Shown: positions 10,907-20,600 of the stretch, one piece after another
How the letters are laid out: each line of letters opens with the position of its first letter
Position numbering within the stretch: position 1 is the first letter of the stretch
Assembly: GCF_017377395.1 (NCBI RefSeq)
Contig: NZ_CP061800.1
Coordinates: 2,232,001-2,296,000, forward strand
Source of the DNA: Desulfonema magnum
GTDB taxonomy: Bacteria; Desulfobacterota; Desulfobacteria; Desulfobacterales; 4be13
Direction of reading: 5' to 3'
DNA: 64,000 nucleotides
Position numbers and translations under genes: made by a program
The notes under the pieces: generated by a model
What the model was told of the DNA's origin: nothing
The model's input: the letters and a program-made list of their open reading frames with translations, nothing else
Databases searched by the model: none

Positions 10907-11808
10907 TTTTTGATCAGATATTCGATATGATTAATATCGGAATTATCATCATTGATAAAGAATTAAAGGTTTACAAATGGAACCGGTGGATGGAAATTCA
11001 CAGCAAAATCCCCGCGGAAAAAATTACAGGTTTTCCGCTTTTTTCCTTCTTCCCGGACCTGAATAATCCCCGATTTCTACGGAATTTTAAGTCAGTGCTG
11101 ACCTTTGGAAATTTTGCGTTTTTTTCGCAGAAATTACATCAGTACCTTTTCCCTTTTCAAGCCGCGAATTCGCTGGGATCAAATTTTAAATACATGCGTC
11201 AGAGCTGCACCATGGGCCCGTTGCGTGATGATAACAATGTTATCAGATATGCTTATATCATGGTGCAGGATGTCACTGATATTGCAGCGTATGAACAAAA
11301 ACTTCTTGAAATGAGTATCAGGGACGGTCTTACCGGGGTGTATAACAGGAGGTATTTTGAAACCCGCCTTGAAGAAGAATTTGAAAGGCATAAAAGATAT
11401 ACCAGGCCGTTCAGCATTATTATGCAGGATATAGATCATTTTAAAAAAGTGAATGATACCTACGGTCATCCCTGCGGAGATTATATTTTAAAAGCATTTG
11501 CATCCATGATCGTTTCAAGTATCAGGAAAGTTGATATTTTTGCCCGTTACGGCGGGGAAGAATTCTGCTGTCTCCTTCCTGAAACCCGGCTTGATTCTGC
11601 CATGAAACTGGCGGAATTTCTCAGGAAAAAAATTGAGAGAAATATATTCATCTTCAATAACACAGAGATCAGAATTACAATCAGCCAGGGCATTGCCGAA
11701 TTAAAAACAGAAATGGGGGCGGCAGAAGCTCTTTTAAGGGAAGCGGACCATGCCCTTTATGAAGCAAAAGAGAGCGGCCGTAACAAAGTTGTGAAAATGA
11801 AAGACTGA
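10903..11808 (+). CDS. PAS-GGDEF diguanylate cyclase
   Basis: 301-residue protein. The N-terminal PAS-like sensor runs about residues 1-125 (begins MIFDQIFDMINIGIIIID). The C-terminal GGDEF domain has DGLTGVYNRRYFE near 143, DIDHFKKVNDTYGH near 176 and the active-site loop RYGGEEF near 217. An RKVD motif five residues before GGEEF is the canonical product-inhibition I-site. It makes cyclic di-GMP from GTP. Co-transcription with a receiver and a CheC-like phosphatase suggests a chemosensory-style input into c-di-GMP level, an inference. There is no membrane segment. Confidence 0.93.
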   Translation: MIFDQIFDMINIGIIIIDKELKVYKWNRWMEIHSKIPAEKITGFPLFSFFPDLNNPRFLRNFKSVLTFGNFAFFSQKLHQYLFPFQAANSLGSNFKYMRQSCTMGPLRDDNNVIRYAYIMVQDVTDIAAYEQKLLEMSIRDGLTGVYNRRYFETRLEEEFERHKRYTRPFSIIMQDIDHFKKVNDTYGHPCGDYILKAFASMIVSSIRKVDIFARYGGEEFCCLLPETRLDSAMKLAEFLRKKIERNIFIFNNTEIRITISQGIAELKTEMGAAEALLREADHALYEAKESGRNKVVKMKD

Positions 11809-11819
11809 TAACAGTCCTT

Positions 11820-11945
11820 TAACACTCGATAATCAAGTTTTTTTCTGTCATTCCGTTCGACTGAACTCACGCCGAAGCCTGCGAAAGCAGGAATGATAGG
11901 CTTTTTTTTCGAATCGGGTCAGAAAACCTGGTCATCGGATTAACA
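11820..11945. repeat. dispersed inverted repeat (ACTCGAT.ATCAAGTTT family)
   Basis: Begins CACTCGATAATCAAGTTTTT and ends near GAAAACCTGGTCATCGG, enclosing GTCATTCCG...AGCAGGAATGA. The same outer motif occurs at 5411 and 53445. Confidence 0.6.
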
Positions 11946-11954
11946 GTGATTAAC

Positions 11955-12003
11955 AAATCACGAATCACAAATCACAAATTACGAATCACGAATTACAAAT
12001 TAC
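11955..12003. repeat. heptanucleotide repeat, seven (A/G)AAT(C/T)AC units, abutting the cobS start
   Basis: Seven perfect-length 7-bp units (AAATCAC, GAATCAC, AAATCAC, AAATTAC, GAATCAC, GAATTAC, AAATTAC) end two bases before the cobS ATG at 12006. No Shine-Dalgarno sequence lies between. Confidence 0.95.
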
Positions 12004-12005
12004 AA

Positions 12006-12731
12006 ATGAAAAGACTCATATCAGCAATACAATTTCTGACCATTCTCCCCATAGGAAAGCCAGGGACATTTGATAAAAACATGATCGTATTTTTTCCTGT
12101 TATCGGCCTTATTCTGGGTATGATGCTTATGATCTTTGATCTGGCAGTGTCCCGATTATGGACAGCGCCGGTCGCGGCTGTACTTGACGTGATTTTCCTT
12201 GTCATTTTAACCGGGGCCCTTCATCTGGACGGCCTGGGAGATACGGCTGACGGTCTCTACGGAAACAGGCCAAAGGAAAAAGCCCTTGTTATCATGAAAG
12301 ACAGCCGCATCGGTGCCATGGGACTTGTGGCTGTTGTCTGCGGGTTAGCTGTCAAATGGGGCGGCGTGATGAGCCTGGATGCTCACCGGTCTCTGCTGCT
12401 TTTTATTATACCGGCATATGCAAGAGGAGGAATGCTGTTCGGTTTCCGATTTCTTGAATACGGAAGACCTGACGGCGGAACCGGACATGCGTTTTTCGGA
12501 GAGACTTTAAAATTTTCCGCTTTCCGGGCATTGCTTATCCCTGTGTTTGTTTCGTTTTTCGCAGGAAGAAGAGGATTATGGCTGAATGTTGTTTTTTTCA
12601 TTACAACCGTTTTAATCCTTTGGTTCTATAAAAAACGAATGGGATGTATCACTGGCGATATGCTCGGAGCAATGTGTGAAATCACTGAATCCATGCTGTT
12701 TTTAATGGTTTCAATCGGAGGCAGATTATGA
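12006..12731 (+). CDS. cobS: adenosylcobinamide-GDP ribazoletransferase (cobalamin synthase)
   Basis: 241-residue integral membrane CobS. It joins adenosylcobinamide-GDP to alpha-ribazole or its phosphate in the last step of cobalamin assembly, at the inner membrane. The conserved N-terminal AIQFLTILPIG and the active-site segment GALHLDGLGDTADGLYG with a KDSRIGAMG follow-on are clear, with five or so hydrophobic segments. The frame opens upstream at 11946, but that extension is only translated heptamer repeat, so ATG 12006 is chosen. There is no Shine-Dalgarno, since the heptamer array runs to within two bases of the start. The stop overlaps cobD (ATGATAA). Confidence 0.92.
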   Translation: MKRLISAIQFLTILPIGKPGTFDKNMIVFFPVIGLILGMMLMIFDLAVSRLWTAPVAAVLDVIFLVILTGALHLDGLGDTADGLYGNRPKEKALVIMKDSRIGAMGLVAVVCGLAVKWGGVMSLDAHRSLLLFIIPAYARGGMLFGFRFLEYGRPDGGTGHAFFGETLKFSAFRALLIPVFVSFFAGRRGLWLNVVFFITTVLILWFYKKRMGCITGDMLGAMCEITESMLFLMVSIGGRL

Positions 12732-13813
12732 TAAACGGACACGGTGGCAATATTTATGAAACAGCCCAAAGACTGGGCTGTGAACCTTCTGATATTATTG
12801 ACATGAGCAGCAATGTCAATCCCCTGGGACCTCCGCCCGGGCTGACGGACTTTCTTAAAGAAAAGATGAACGTAATAACAGCCCTGCCCCAGGCCGGTGC
12901 GGAAAAAGCAATATCCGCGTTTGCCAGGCGGTACAATGTCAGCCCGAATCTTGTTCTTTCGGGGAACGGAACGACCCAGCTTATCCATACTGTCCCCCAG
13001 GCCCTTGGAACCAGAAAGGCATGCATCCTCGCTCCCACATATTCGGATTACGGGGATGCCTGCGCCATGCACCATGTTCCTTGTGAATATCTGATTGCAG
13101 AAGCATCTTCGGATTTTAAGCATGATATGGGCCAGATTCAGAAGAAAACTGAGGGGGCTGACACGGTTTTTATCTGCAATCCCAACAACCCGACCGGCGT
13201 TCTCATTCCGGCTGATGAACTCAGATGGCTTTGCAGCACATATCCGAATAAGTATTTTATCATAGATGAATCTTATCTGCCCTTTGTCCATGAGGCTGAT
13301 CATTACACCATGTTAAACTGCGGACTTCCCAATGTTGTTGTTTTAAATTCCATGTCAAAAATTTTCAGGGTTCCCGGATTAAGAATCGGATTTCTGGTCT
13401 CATCTGAAAAAATCATTAAAAAATTTATGCGGTATGCGCTTCCGTGGAGTGTCAACAGTCTGGCTCAGGCAGCAGTGATTTACATGATGGAGAAGCAGGC
13501 TGAAACAGATATGTTTGTTCAGAAGACAAGAATATTTCTTGAAACCCAAAGAAAACAAATTGGCAAAGCCTTTGAAAACGCCTCGGAAATAAAATTTTTT
13601 CCGAGCGTCACCTCTTTCATGCTTGCCAGATTGTCTGAAAATTTTATGGCGGATGAGATTTGCGCCCAATTATCGCAGGAAAGAATACTCATTAGAAATT
13701 GCGAAAATTTCAAAGGGCTTTCAAATCGCTTTATTCGAATTTCATTAAAAACACAGGAAATAAACAGCCGGCTTACAGAAAAGCTGGCAACAGCCCTTGT
13801 GTCTGTTCCATGA
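12728..13813 (+). CDS. cobD: threonine-phosphate decarboxylase
   Basis: 361-residue PLP-dependent class I/II aminotransferase-fold enzyme. It decarboxylates L-threonine O-3-phosphate to (R)-1-aminopropan-2-yl phosphate, the linker of the cobalamin nucleotide loop. The N-terminus HGGNIYETAQRLG and DMSSNVNPLGPP is diagnostic for CobD. NPNNPTG at 151-157 and the PLP lysine K211 in NSMSKIFRVPGLRIGF are present. It overlaps cobS by four bases, so the two are coupled and act in the same pathway. Histidinol-phosphate aminotransferase is the nearest alternative but lacks this N-terminus. Confidence 0.92.
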   Translation: MINGHGGNIYETAQRLGCEPSDIIDMSSNVNPLGPPPGLTDFLKEKMNVITALPQAGAEKAISAFARRYNVSPNLVLSGNGTTQLIHTVPQALGTRKACILAPTYSDYGDACAMHHVPCEYLIAEASSDFKHDMGQIQKKTEGADTVFICNPNNPTGVLIPADELRWLCSTYPNKYFIIDESYLPFVHEADHYTMLNCGLPNVVVLNSMSKIFRVPGLRIGFLVSSEKIIKKFMRYALPWSVNSLAQAAVIYMMEKQAETDMFVQKTRIFLETQRKQIGKAFENASEIKFFPSVTSFMLARLSENFMADEICAQLSQERILIRNCENFKGLSNRFIRISLKTQEINSRLTEKLATALVSVP

Positions 13814-13860
13814 GACATGCGGATTGTCTGAGAATTTTCATAAGGCGTCAGGGAGCGTTT

Positions 13861-14035
13861 ATGCCAACCATTTCTATCTTCTTCTGAATCATCATTAAGA
13901 TGTTTTCAAAGAACATCCGCCGCCTCACTTTCATGCGGATCATCAGGAACAAACGGAAAATTTTGATTTTAAAGGAAATATGATCAAAGGTGAGCCGTCT
14001 GAAGACGTCACTTTTTGCCATTTTTTTGCCCGATG
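13861..14035 (+). pseudogene. DUF4160 protein, decayed
   Basis: ATG 13861, preceded by AGGGAG, encodes MPTISIFF then an in-frame TGA (13885-13887) and IIIKMF, matching the DUF4160 N-terminus MPTISxFFGIIIxMF. After a one-base shift near 13905 the frame continues FKEHPPPHFHADHQEQ and GNMIKGEPSEDVTF, again DUF4160-like. The rest of the gene is missing, replaced from about 14040 by unrelated repeat-like DNA. DUF4160 usually lies beside a DUF2442 partner in putative toxin-antitoxin-like pairs; no partner is left here. Confidence 0.6.
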
Positions 14036-14173
14036 CCGTTCCCTCTCTCCCTGAACCTGCCGAAGGGGAGGGCAATCGGAGGTGGTACAGAAAGCGGACA
14101 AATAAAAACAGGGGATTGAGACGGCCCAGATCAAAGGTAATATTAACGATTTTGAACAGCTTTTAAAGGAGGT
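14036..14173. other. leader of the KamA gene, no gene seen
   Basis: Short gene-free stretch with TCCCTCTCTCCCTGAACC, a dispersed repeat-like motif, and then the AAAGGAGG ribosome-binding site at 14166-14172. Confidence 0.5.
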
Positions 14174-15976
14174 ATGATGGAAAAAGAAAGAATTCGAAAA
14201 AGAATTGTCAGCATACTTGACAATGCGCCGGAATTAAAAGAGATTATGCTTTCGTCTGATTCCACAGATGTTAAAAGCAAAAAAATCAAATATTTTCTGT
14301 CAGATCTGCTTTTCGCAATATTTGAAGACGATCCTAAGATTCCGTCGCTTGAATGGATACTGACCCGCAATACCATCAAAATGTTCAGAAATATTTTAAC
14401 GACGAGAAGCGAAAGGCTTGCGGGTTACAATTTTCTTGTGTACATAAATGATCTGTTGCATAAGGATGACCTTAAAGGTATTGAGAAACCCTCTCCTGGT
14501 TTTTTCGCCGAATTTGAACATCTTATAAGGGGTCTTGCCGGAAAAACAGGCGTTTATTCTGAAAAACCCCCTGCATTTCTGAAGTACGAAGGCGCCAAGG
14601 CATCAAAGCTGCGGTCTTCGGATTTGTCAAAAATGGCCAGAAGATCAGAAAAATTCATGACCCGCTACGCCTGCGGGCTGGATAAGCACGTGATGCGAAA
14701 GCGCAGCCTAAACAGAGCAAGGATATTAAAATACTTTGGTGCCACAGAGCTTGATTGGGGAAACTGGAAATGGCAGACTCGCCACATCATAAGAAATGCA
14801 GATACCCTGAACAATCTTATCCAGCTGACAGATGAGGAATATCAGGCCGTGAAACTTGCCCGGGAATATAAAATTCCCTTCGGCATCACGCCGTATTATG
14901 TCTCCCTGATGGACAAAGAACCGGGCGGCAAAAAGGATTATGCGGTGCGGGCCCAGGTGATTCCTCCCCTTCATTATGTGAAAAAAATGAAAGAAAACAG
15001 GGAAAGCGGAAATCGTTCAATGGACTTCATGCTTGAACATGACACTTCTCCCATTGAAGGGATTACCCGGCGGTATCCCAACATCGTCATCCTCAAACCC
15101 ATTCTGACATGCCCTCAGATATGTGTCTATTGCCAGAGAAACTGGGAGATTGAGGATGTTTATTCAAAACATGCCGCCATATCAAAGGAAAAACTTGACG
15201 CGGCCATACAATGGATCGCAAACACGCCGGAGATCAGTGAGGTACTCGTCACCGGAGGCGACCCGCTGCTGCTTTCCAATGAAAGAATCGAAAATCTGCT
15301 TTCCAGGCTTTCACGCATCAGCCATGTGGAAAGAATCAGAATCGGCACACGAACACCGGTCACGCTTCCGCAGCGAATGACAGATTCACTGGTGCGGGGA
15401 ATCAATCGCTTTCATCATCCCGGGAAAAGGGAAATTATCATCATTACGCATTATGAACACCCCTATGAAATCACGCCCCAGTCCATGGAAGCGGTGCAGA
15501 AATTTCGGAAATACGGCATTGAGGTCTATAATCAGCTGGTTTATACTTTTTACAATTCCAGGAAATTCGAAGCCTGTCTTCTTCGCCACAAGCTGCGGCT
15601 GATCGGTGTCACACCTTATTACACCTTTAACACCAAGGGCAAAGAAGAGACCGACAACTACCGCGTCCCCATCGCCAGATTAATCCAGGAACAGCATGAG
15701 GAAGCCCGTCTCATGCCCGGAACCGTGCGCACAGATGAGATTGTTTTCAATGTGCCGCGTCTTGGGAAAAACTACCTTCGCGCGTCGCAGCACCATGATG
15801 TTATCTCCATACTCCCTGACGGACGAAGGGTTTACGAGTTTCATCCCTGGGAGAAAAAATTCGTTCTCATGGATACTTATGTTTACACGGATGTCTCAAT
15901 TTACGATTATCTCCAAAAATTAAAAGCTGCCGGAGAGAAAATTTCAGACTATAAAACTATCTGGTATTATTATTAA
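14174..15976 (+). CDS. KamA-family radical SAM protein (lysine/glutamate 2,3-aminomutase-like)
   Basis: About 600 residues. The radical SAM cluster motif CPQICVYC (CX3CX2C) is near residue 315 and a PLP-binding-type C-terminal region follows, as in lysine 2,3-aminomutase, which shifts an amino group from C2 to C3. Family segments include VTGGDPLLL, RIGTRTPVTLPQRMT and HYEHPYEITP. The roughly 220-residue N-terminal extension makes it longer than the 416-residue classical KamA and resembles the long KamA subgroup of sulfate reducers, some linked to beta-amino-acid osmolyte synthesis. Its amino-acid substrate cannot be assigned. Two ATGs (14174, 14177) follow AAAGGAGG; the second has better spacing. 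Confidence 0.85.
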   Translation: MMEKERIRKRIVSILDNAPELKEIMLSSDSTDVKSKKIKYFLSDLLFAIFEDDPKIPSLEWILTRNTIKMFRNILTTRSERLAGYNFLVYINDLLHKDDLKGIEKPSPGFFAEFEHLIRGLAGKTGVYSEKPPAFLKYEGAKASKLRSSDLSKMARRSEKFMTRYACGLDKHVMRKRSLNRARILKYFGATELDWGNWKWQTRHIIRNADTLNNLIQLTDEEYQAVKLAREYKIPFGITPYYVSLMDKEPGGKKDYAVRAQVIPPLHYVKKMKENRESGNRSMDFMLEHDTSPIEGITRRYPNIVILKPILTCPQICVYCQRNWEIEDVYSKHAAISKEKLDAAIQWIANTPEISEVLVTGGDPLLLSNERIENLLSRLSRISHVERIRIGTRTPVTLPQRMTDSLVRGINRFHHPGKREIIIITHYEHPYEITPQSMEAVQKFRKYGIEVYNQLVYTFYNSRKFEACLLRHKLRLIGVTPYYTFNTKGKEETDNYRVPIARLIQEQHEEARLMPGTVRTDEIVFNVPRLGKNYLRASQHHDVISILPDGRRVYEFHPWEKKFVLMDTYVYTDVSIYDYLQKLKAAGEKISDYKTIWYYY

Positions 15977-15980
15977 AAAA

Positions 15981-16015
15981 TTGATAATTGATAATTGATA
16001 ATTGATAATTGATAA
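15981..16015. repeat. heptanucleotide repeat (TTGATAA)5
   Basis: Five perfect 7-bp units begin four bases after the KamA stop codon. Confidence 0.95.
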
Positions 16016-16019
16016 TCAC

Positions 16020-16340
16020 CAGATCGAAAAGTTTCCGGACTGTGCGCGGTGCGGCAAAGAAACCCGGCTTTTTCCAGGACGGGGCGATCTCCCCATATGC
16101 ATCAGGCTAAGACTGCCGGACGGGGTTTGCAACCCCGTCCGAAACGTTTGTTTTCGGGGGTCGGAAAATATTTCGGACGGGGTTGCAAACCCCGTCCGGC
16201 AGATCACGGGTTAATAAAAACAATGAGTTACGATCTTAGCCTGATGCATATGGGCGATCTCCCCGGCCGGAAAAAGCCGGGTTTCTCCCCTGTCCGCCGT
16301 GTCTGCCCTGTGATAGTCCGAAAACTTTTCGATCTACTGA
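16020..16340. repeat. palindromic repeat element split by a 161-bp inserted element
   Basis: The outer arms read AGATCGAAAAGTTTCCGGAC at the left and the complement-like GTCCGAAAACTTTTCGATCT at the right, so the element is itself an inverted repeat. It contains AAGAAACCCGGCTTTTT and AAAAAGCCGGGTTTCTCC. It is interrupted by the insertion at 16093-16253. A second copy of the same background element lies at 22018-22325. Confidence 0.85.
16093..16253 (+). mobile_element. 161-bp inverted-repeat element (MITE-like), orientation 1
   Basis: Terminal inverted repeats CCATATGCATCAGGCTAAG flank a core with two GCCGGACGGGG/CCCCGTCCGGC palindromes. Directly repeated GCGATCTCC lies on each side (16084-16092 and 16254-16262), as expected for a target-site duplication. 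The core is the exact reverse complement of the core at 22114-22274. It has no coding capacity. Confidence 0.85.
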
Positions 16341-16373
16341 GAATTGAGAATTGAGAATTCTCAATTCTCAATT
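16340..16373. repeat. inverted heptanucleotide repeat (GAGAATT)/(CTCAATT)
   Basis: GAGAATT units run directly into their complements AATTCTC, giving a perfect small palindrome 17 bases ahead of the SbcD-like gene. Confidence 0.85.
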
Positions 16374-16390
16374 AAAAAAAGGGAGCTGGT

Positions 16391-17656
16391 ATGTTTAAAT
16401 TTCTTCATGCTGCGGATATTCATTTGGACAGTCCTTTGCTGAAGCTTGAGCGCTATGAGGGGGCGCCGGTGGAAGCATTGCGCCAGGCCACACGGAGAGC
16501 GTTTGAAAATCTCGTGGGACTCGCCATTGCCGAGGAAGTTGACTTTGTCCTGATTTCCGGTGATCTCTATGATGGCGATTGGAAGGACTACAACACGGGG
16601 CTTTATTTTGTCTCGCAAATGTCAAAACTGCGGGAAGCGGATATTCCGGTTTATATTATCACCGGGAATCACGATGCTGCCAGCAGGATGACGAAAACGC
16701 TCCGACTTCCTGAGAATATTTATATGTTTCCCACGGATAAGCCGGATACGGTGCATCTTGAATCACTTGACGTGGCGATCCATGGCCAGGGCTTTCCCAC
16801 CCGGGCCGTGAAAAAGGACTTGTCCGCCGCTTATCCGCCAACCCGTTCAGGCTGCTTCAATATCGGGATGCTGCACACTTGTGTGACCGGGCGGGAAGGA
16901 CACGAACCGTATGCCCCTTCCACCATCGAGGGGCTGCGCGCCAAAGGCTATGATTATTGGGCATTGGGTCATGTTCATCAGCGGGAGGTGCTTTGGGAGG
17001 ATCCCTTTATTGTATTTCCGGGAAATATCCAGGGAAGGCATATCCGGGAAACCGGCCCCCGGGGATGTATGATCGTCAATGTTGCCGGCGGAGAGCGTGC
17101 CAATGTTCTTTTTCATCCCCTTGATGTGATTCGCTGGACAAAGGTGGACATTGACGCGTCGCAGGTTGCCGATGCCTATGACGCTGTGAACAGTGTTTAT
17201 GAGAGACTTTCGGATGTTCTGGAACAAAATGACGGGTTGCCCCTGGTTGCCCGGATCGAGGTATCGGGGCGGTCTGATGCGCATGGGGCACTTGCTGCGG
17301 CTCCGGAACGATGGACAAATGAGATTCGTTCCGCGGCTGTTGATCTGGGCGGAGATCATATCTGGGTTGAAAAAGTCCGGCTCCGCACCCAGTTTCCATT
17401 GGAAAACGAACCGGATGACATATCCGGGGGACCGATTGGAGAAATTCTTCGTTTTTTGGATGAAACCCGGGCCGACCCGGAGCAATTGCAATTGCTCGGC
17501 CAACCCTTGAACCGTCTGTGGAAAAAGCTGCCAAGAGAACTGAAAGAAGCTTCTGACGCAGTTTCTCCGGAAGATACGGAGTGGCTGAGTGAAATGCTTG
17601 ATCAGGTTCGGCCCATGCTGCTCCGCCGCCTCATGTCAAAAGGAGATGACCAATGA
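16391..17656 (+). CDS. SbcD/YhaO-like DNA repair exonuclease (metallophosphoesterase)
   Basis: 421-residue calcineurin-like phosphoesterase of the Mre11/SbcD/YhaO group. The metal-binding motifs are all present: ADIHLDSPLL (about 8-17), ISGDLYDGDW (about 55), ITGNHDA (about 94) and ALGHVHQRE (about 195). With the ATPase encoded next, it would form an SbcCD-like nuclease processing DNA ends or hairpins. The stop overlaps the ATPase start (ATGA). The start has AAAGGGAGC upstream. An SbcCD-type nuclease that cuts hairpins is notable in a genome this rich in palindromes, but no functional link is shown. Confidence 0.9.
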   Translation: MFKFLHAADIHLDSPLLKLERYEGAPVEALRQATRRAFENLVGLAIAEEVDFVLISGDLYDGDWKDYNTGLYFVSQMSKLREADIPVYIITGNHDAASRMTKTLRLPENIYMFPTDKPDTVHLESLDVAIHGQGFPTRAVKKDLSAAYPPTRSGCFNIGMLHTCVTGREGHEPYAPSTIEGLRAKGYDYWALGHVHQREVLWEDPFIVFPGNIQGRHIRETGPRGCMIVNVAGGERANVLFHPLDVIRWTKVDIDASQVADAYDAVNSVYERLSDVLEQNDGLPLVARIEVSGRSDAHGALAAAPERWTNEIRSAAVDLGGDHIWVEKVRLRTQFPLENEPDDISGGPIGEILRFLDETRADPEQLQLLGQPLNRLWKKLPRELKEASDAVSPEDTEWLSEMLDQVRPMLLRRLMSKGDDQ

Positions 17657-20600
17657 AAATTCTTGAACTCGGTTTCCTTGCGTTTGGCCCGTTTACTGAA
17701 AAGCAGCTTGATTTCAGCAGCGGTCATGAAGGGCTTCATATTGTCTATGGTTCCAATGAGGCCGGAAAAACCTCTGCCCTGCGCGGACTTGGGCAAATGC
17801 TGTACGGTATTCCTCATATATGTTCGGATAATTTTATCCATCCGCATTCCAAAATACGCATCCGAGGTCTGGTCCGCCGAGATGACGGAACCCTGCTGGA
17901 GTTTATCCGTCGGAAAGGCAGGCTCAATACATTACGGGCAGCAGATGATGCCACGGTAATCGAGGAATCTCATTTGCGGAGTTTTTTAAGCGGTGTGGAC
18001 GAGGGCTTCTTCAAAACCATGTTCGGCATTGATCATGCGAGTCTGGTTCAGGGCGGAGAGGAAATTATCCGGGGCGGCGGTGATATTGGTCAGATACTCT
18101 TTGCCGGGGGATCAGGAATATCTGATTTACGAAAAATTCAGAATGAACTCCGGGCCGAAGCTGAAAATTTATTCAAACCTTCGGCACAGAAACCTAAAAT
18201 TAACAAAGCCATTTCAGATTTCAAGGAAAATCGGAAAGCCATTCGGGAAGCGGAATTATCGGTCCAGGAATGGGATCAGCATGACAAGGCATTGCGTCAT
18301 GCCCTTGAAGAAAAAAAATCCGTTGACGCGGAACTCGAAAAAAAACTGAGCGACGCGCGTCGTCTGGAAAGGATCAGAGATGCCCTGCCGGTCATGGCCC
18401 GGCGAAAAGAGCTGCTGAACGACCTTGAAGTGTGCGCGGATGCGGTCATGCTGGATGACGATTTCAGCAAAAAGCGGCGCAAGGCATTCACCACGCTTGA
18501 GATTGTAAAAAATGAAGAAAAACAGGCGATTCACAACCTGGAAGACATTCGTCAGCTAATCGGAAATCTGGAGGTTCCGGATACGCTCATTGAAAAAGCG
18601 GATTTTATCGAAGATATGTATCAGAATCTCGGAAGCATCCGAAAGGCTGCAAAAGACCGCTTACGCCTTGTGGGAGAAAAAATCACCCGGGAATCGGACG
18701 CAAAAGATATCCTCCGCGGACTCCGGGGGGATATGACACTGGATCACGCGGATCAGATCCGTCTGGAAAAAGCAGAAAGTTTCAGAATACAGGAATTAGG
18801 CAGTGTTTATGAGAGGCTTAAAACCCGGGAGGAAAACACCCGGGAGGAAATTGCCAGGCTTTCCCTGATAAAGGAGCAAATAAAAGCCAAACTCTCCAAA
18901 ATGGCCGCGCCTTTTGATACGGACGAACTCCGGAGTGTGATGGAAAAGGCCCGGCAGCACGGAGATTTGGAAGCCCATTATCAGAATCAGCGTCTTGAAA
19001 TCCGAAAAGCCGAGGCGGACGCAAATGCCGGGTTGAAAAAGCTGAGGCTTTGGACAGGGACCCTTGAATCCCTTGAAAATCTGCCAGTTCCTTCGCCTGA
19101 AACCATTGAGAGATATGAACAGGGTCTGAGGGAGGCGGAAGATGCGGTCAAAAAGCAGCAGGCAGATATGGATGAACTTGAACATGCGCTCTTGGAAAAC
19201 AAAGGTCGAATTGAGCAACTCCGTCTTGAACAGGAGGTTCCCACCGAGGCGGATTTGTATCAGGCCAGAGAAAAACGCGAACAAAGCTGGCAATTCATCC
19301 GTAAGGCAGATTTTCCGCTCCCAAATGATGTGGCGGAAACCTATGAATCAGAGGTTCAGCAGGCTGACACCATCGCAGACCGGCTCCGGCGTGAGGCAGA
19401 CAAAGTTGTAAAAAAGGCCGGGCTTCTTGCGGAACGGGAAACCCTGAAAAATAAATTCATGCGCTCAAAAAAACAGGCAGAAAAAGCCGGGGAGGCGTTC
19501 AATGGATTAAAGAAAGAATGGCTGGACATATGGGAACCGCTTGGTATTTCTCCGAAATCACCGAGAGAAATGCGGGCATGGGTGCAAAAGCAGATGAATC
19601 TTGCCACTCAGGTGTCAGCCATTCGGGAACAACATATCAAAGCGGAGAATCTGAAAACGCAAATTGACACTTTTCGCAGGGAATTAATCAACTGCCTTGA
19701 AAAGCTTGATGAATTCACAGCAGGTGAGGAAGAGACACTGACCCATCTTCTTGAAAAAAGCAGACAGATCGCTGAACGCATGGATAAACTGCGGGCCTCG
19801 AGAGATAAATTTTCCAGCGAATTGGAACAGCGGGATGTTGAGCTGAGAGAACGCCAGACACGGGCTGAAAATATAAATGAGGAATTATCCCGTTGGCGAT
19901 CTCAATGGGCCGGTGCTGTTGAAACGCTGGGACTGGATGCGGACGCCACCCCGGGCCAGGCAAATGCTGTGACAGATGATCTCAAGACCCTTTTTGTGAA
20001 ACTCAAAGAGGCAAATCATTATCGTCTGCGGATTGAGGGGATTGACAGAGATGCCGCGGAGTTTGATGAAAAAGTGATGCAGTTTGCCGAACATGACGCG
20101 CCGGATTTATTAAAGCTTCCCACGGACCAAATTGTTACGGAACTGAATGCCCGGCTCACCCGCGCCAGGGCGGCAAAAACCCAGTGGCAAAATCTGGAAA
20201 AGCAGCGTCAGAAAGAGGAAAAACAGCTTCGGACAGCTAAAAATAAAATCGCCAAAATTCATGGCGAACTCACTGCGATGTGTGAGGAAGCCGGATGTGA
20301 GAGTTATGAGTCACTTCCTGCTGCTGAAGAACATTCCGCCCGCCGGAAGGAGATTCAGGTCAGACTTGAAGAAATGGAGAATGAACTTCGCAAACTGAGC
20401 GCGGGTGCGACCCTTGATCAGTTCATACAGGACGCACGGTCTGTTGATCCTGACAGTATTGATCCTCATACAGATCAGCTCCGGGAGGAGGCAGATATAC
20501 TGGGCCAGAAAAAGTCCGAGATTGATCAGACCATCGGAAAAGAACAAAATGAGATCAGCAGAATGAACGGCAGCGCCCGGGCAGCGGAGCTGGCAGAGGA

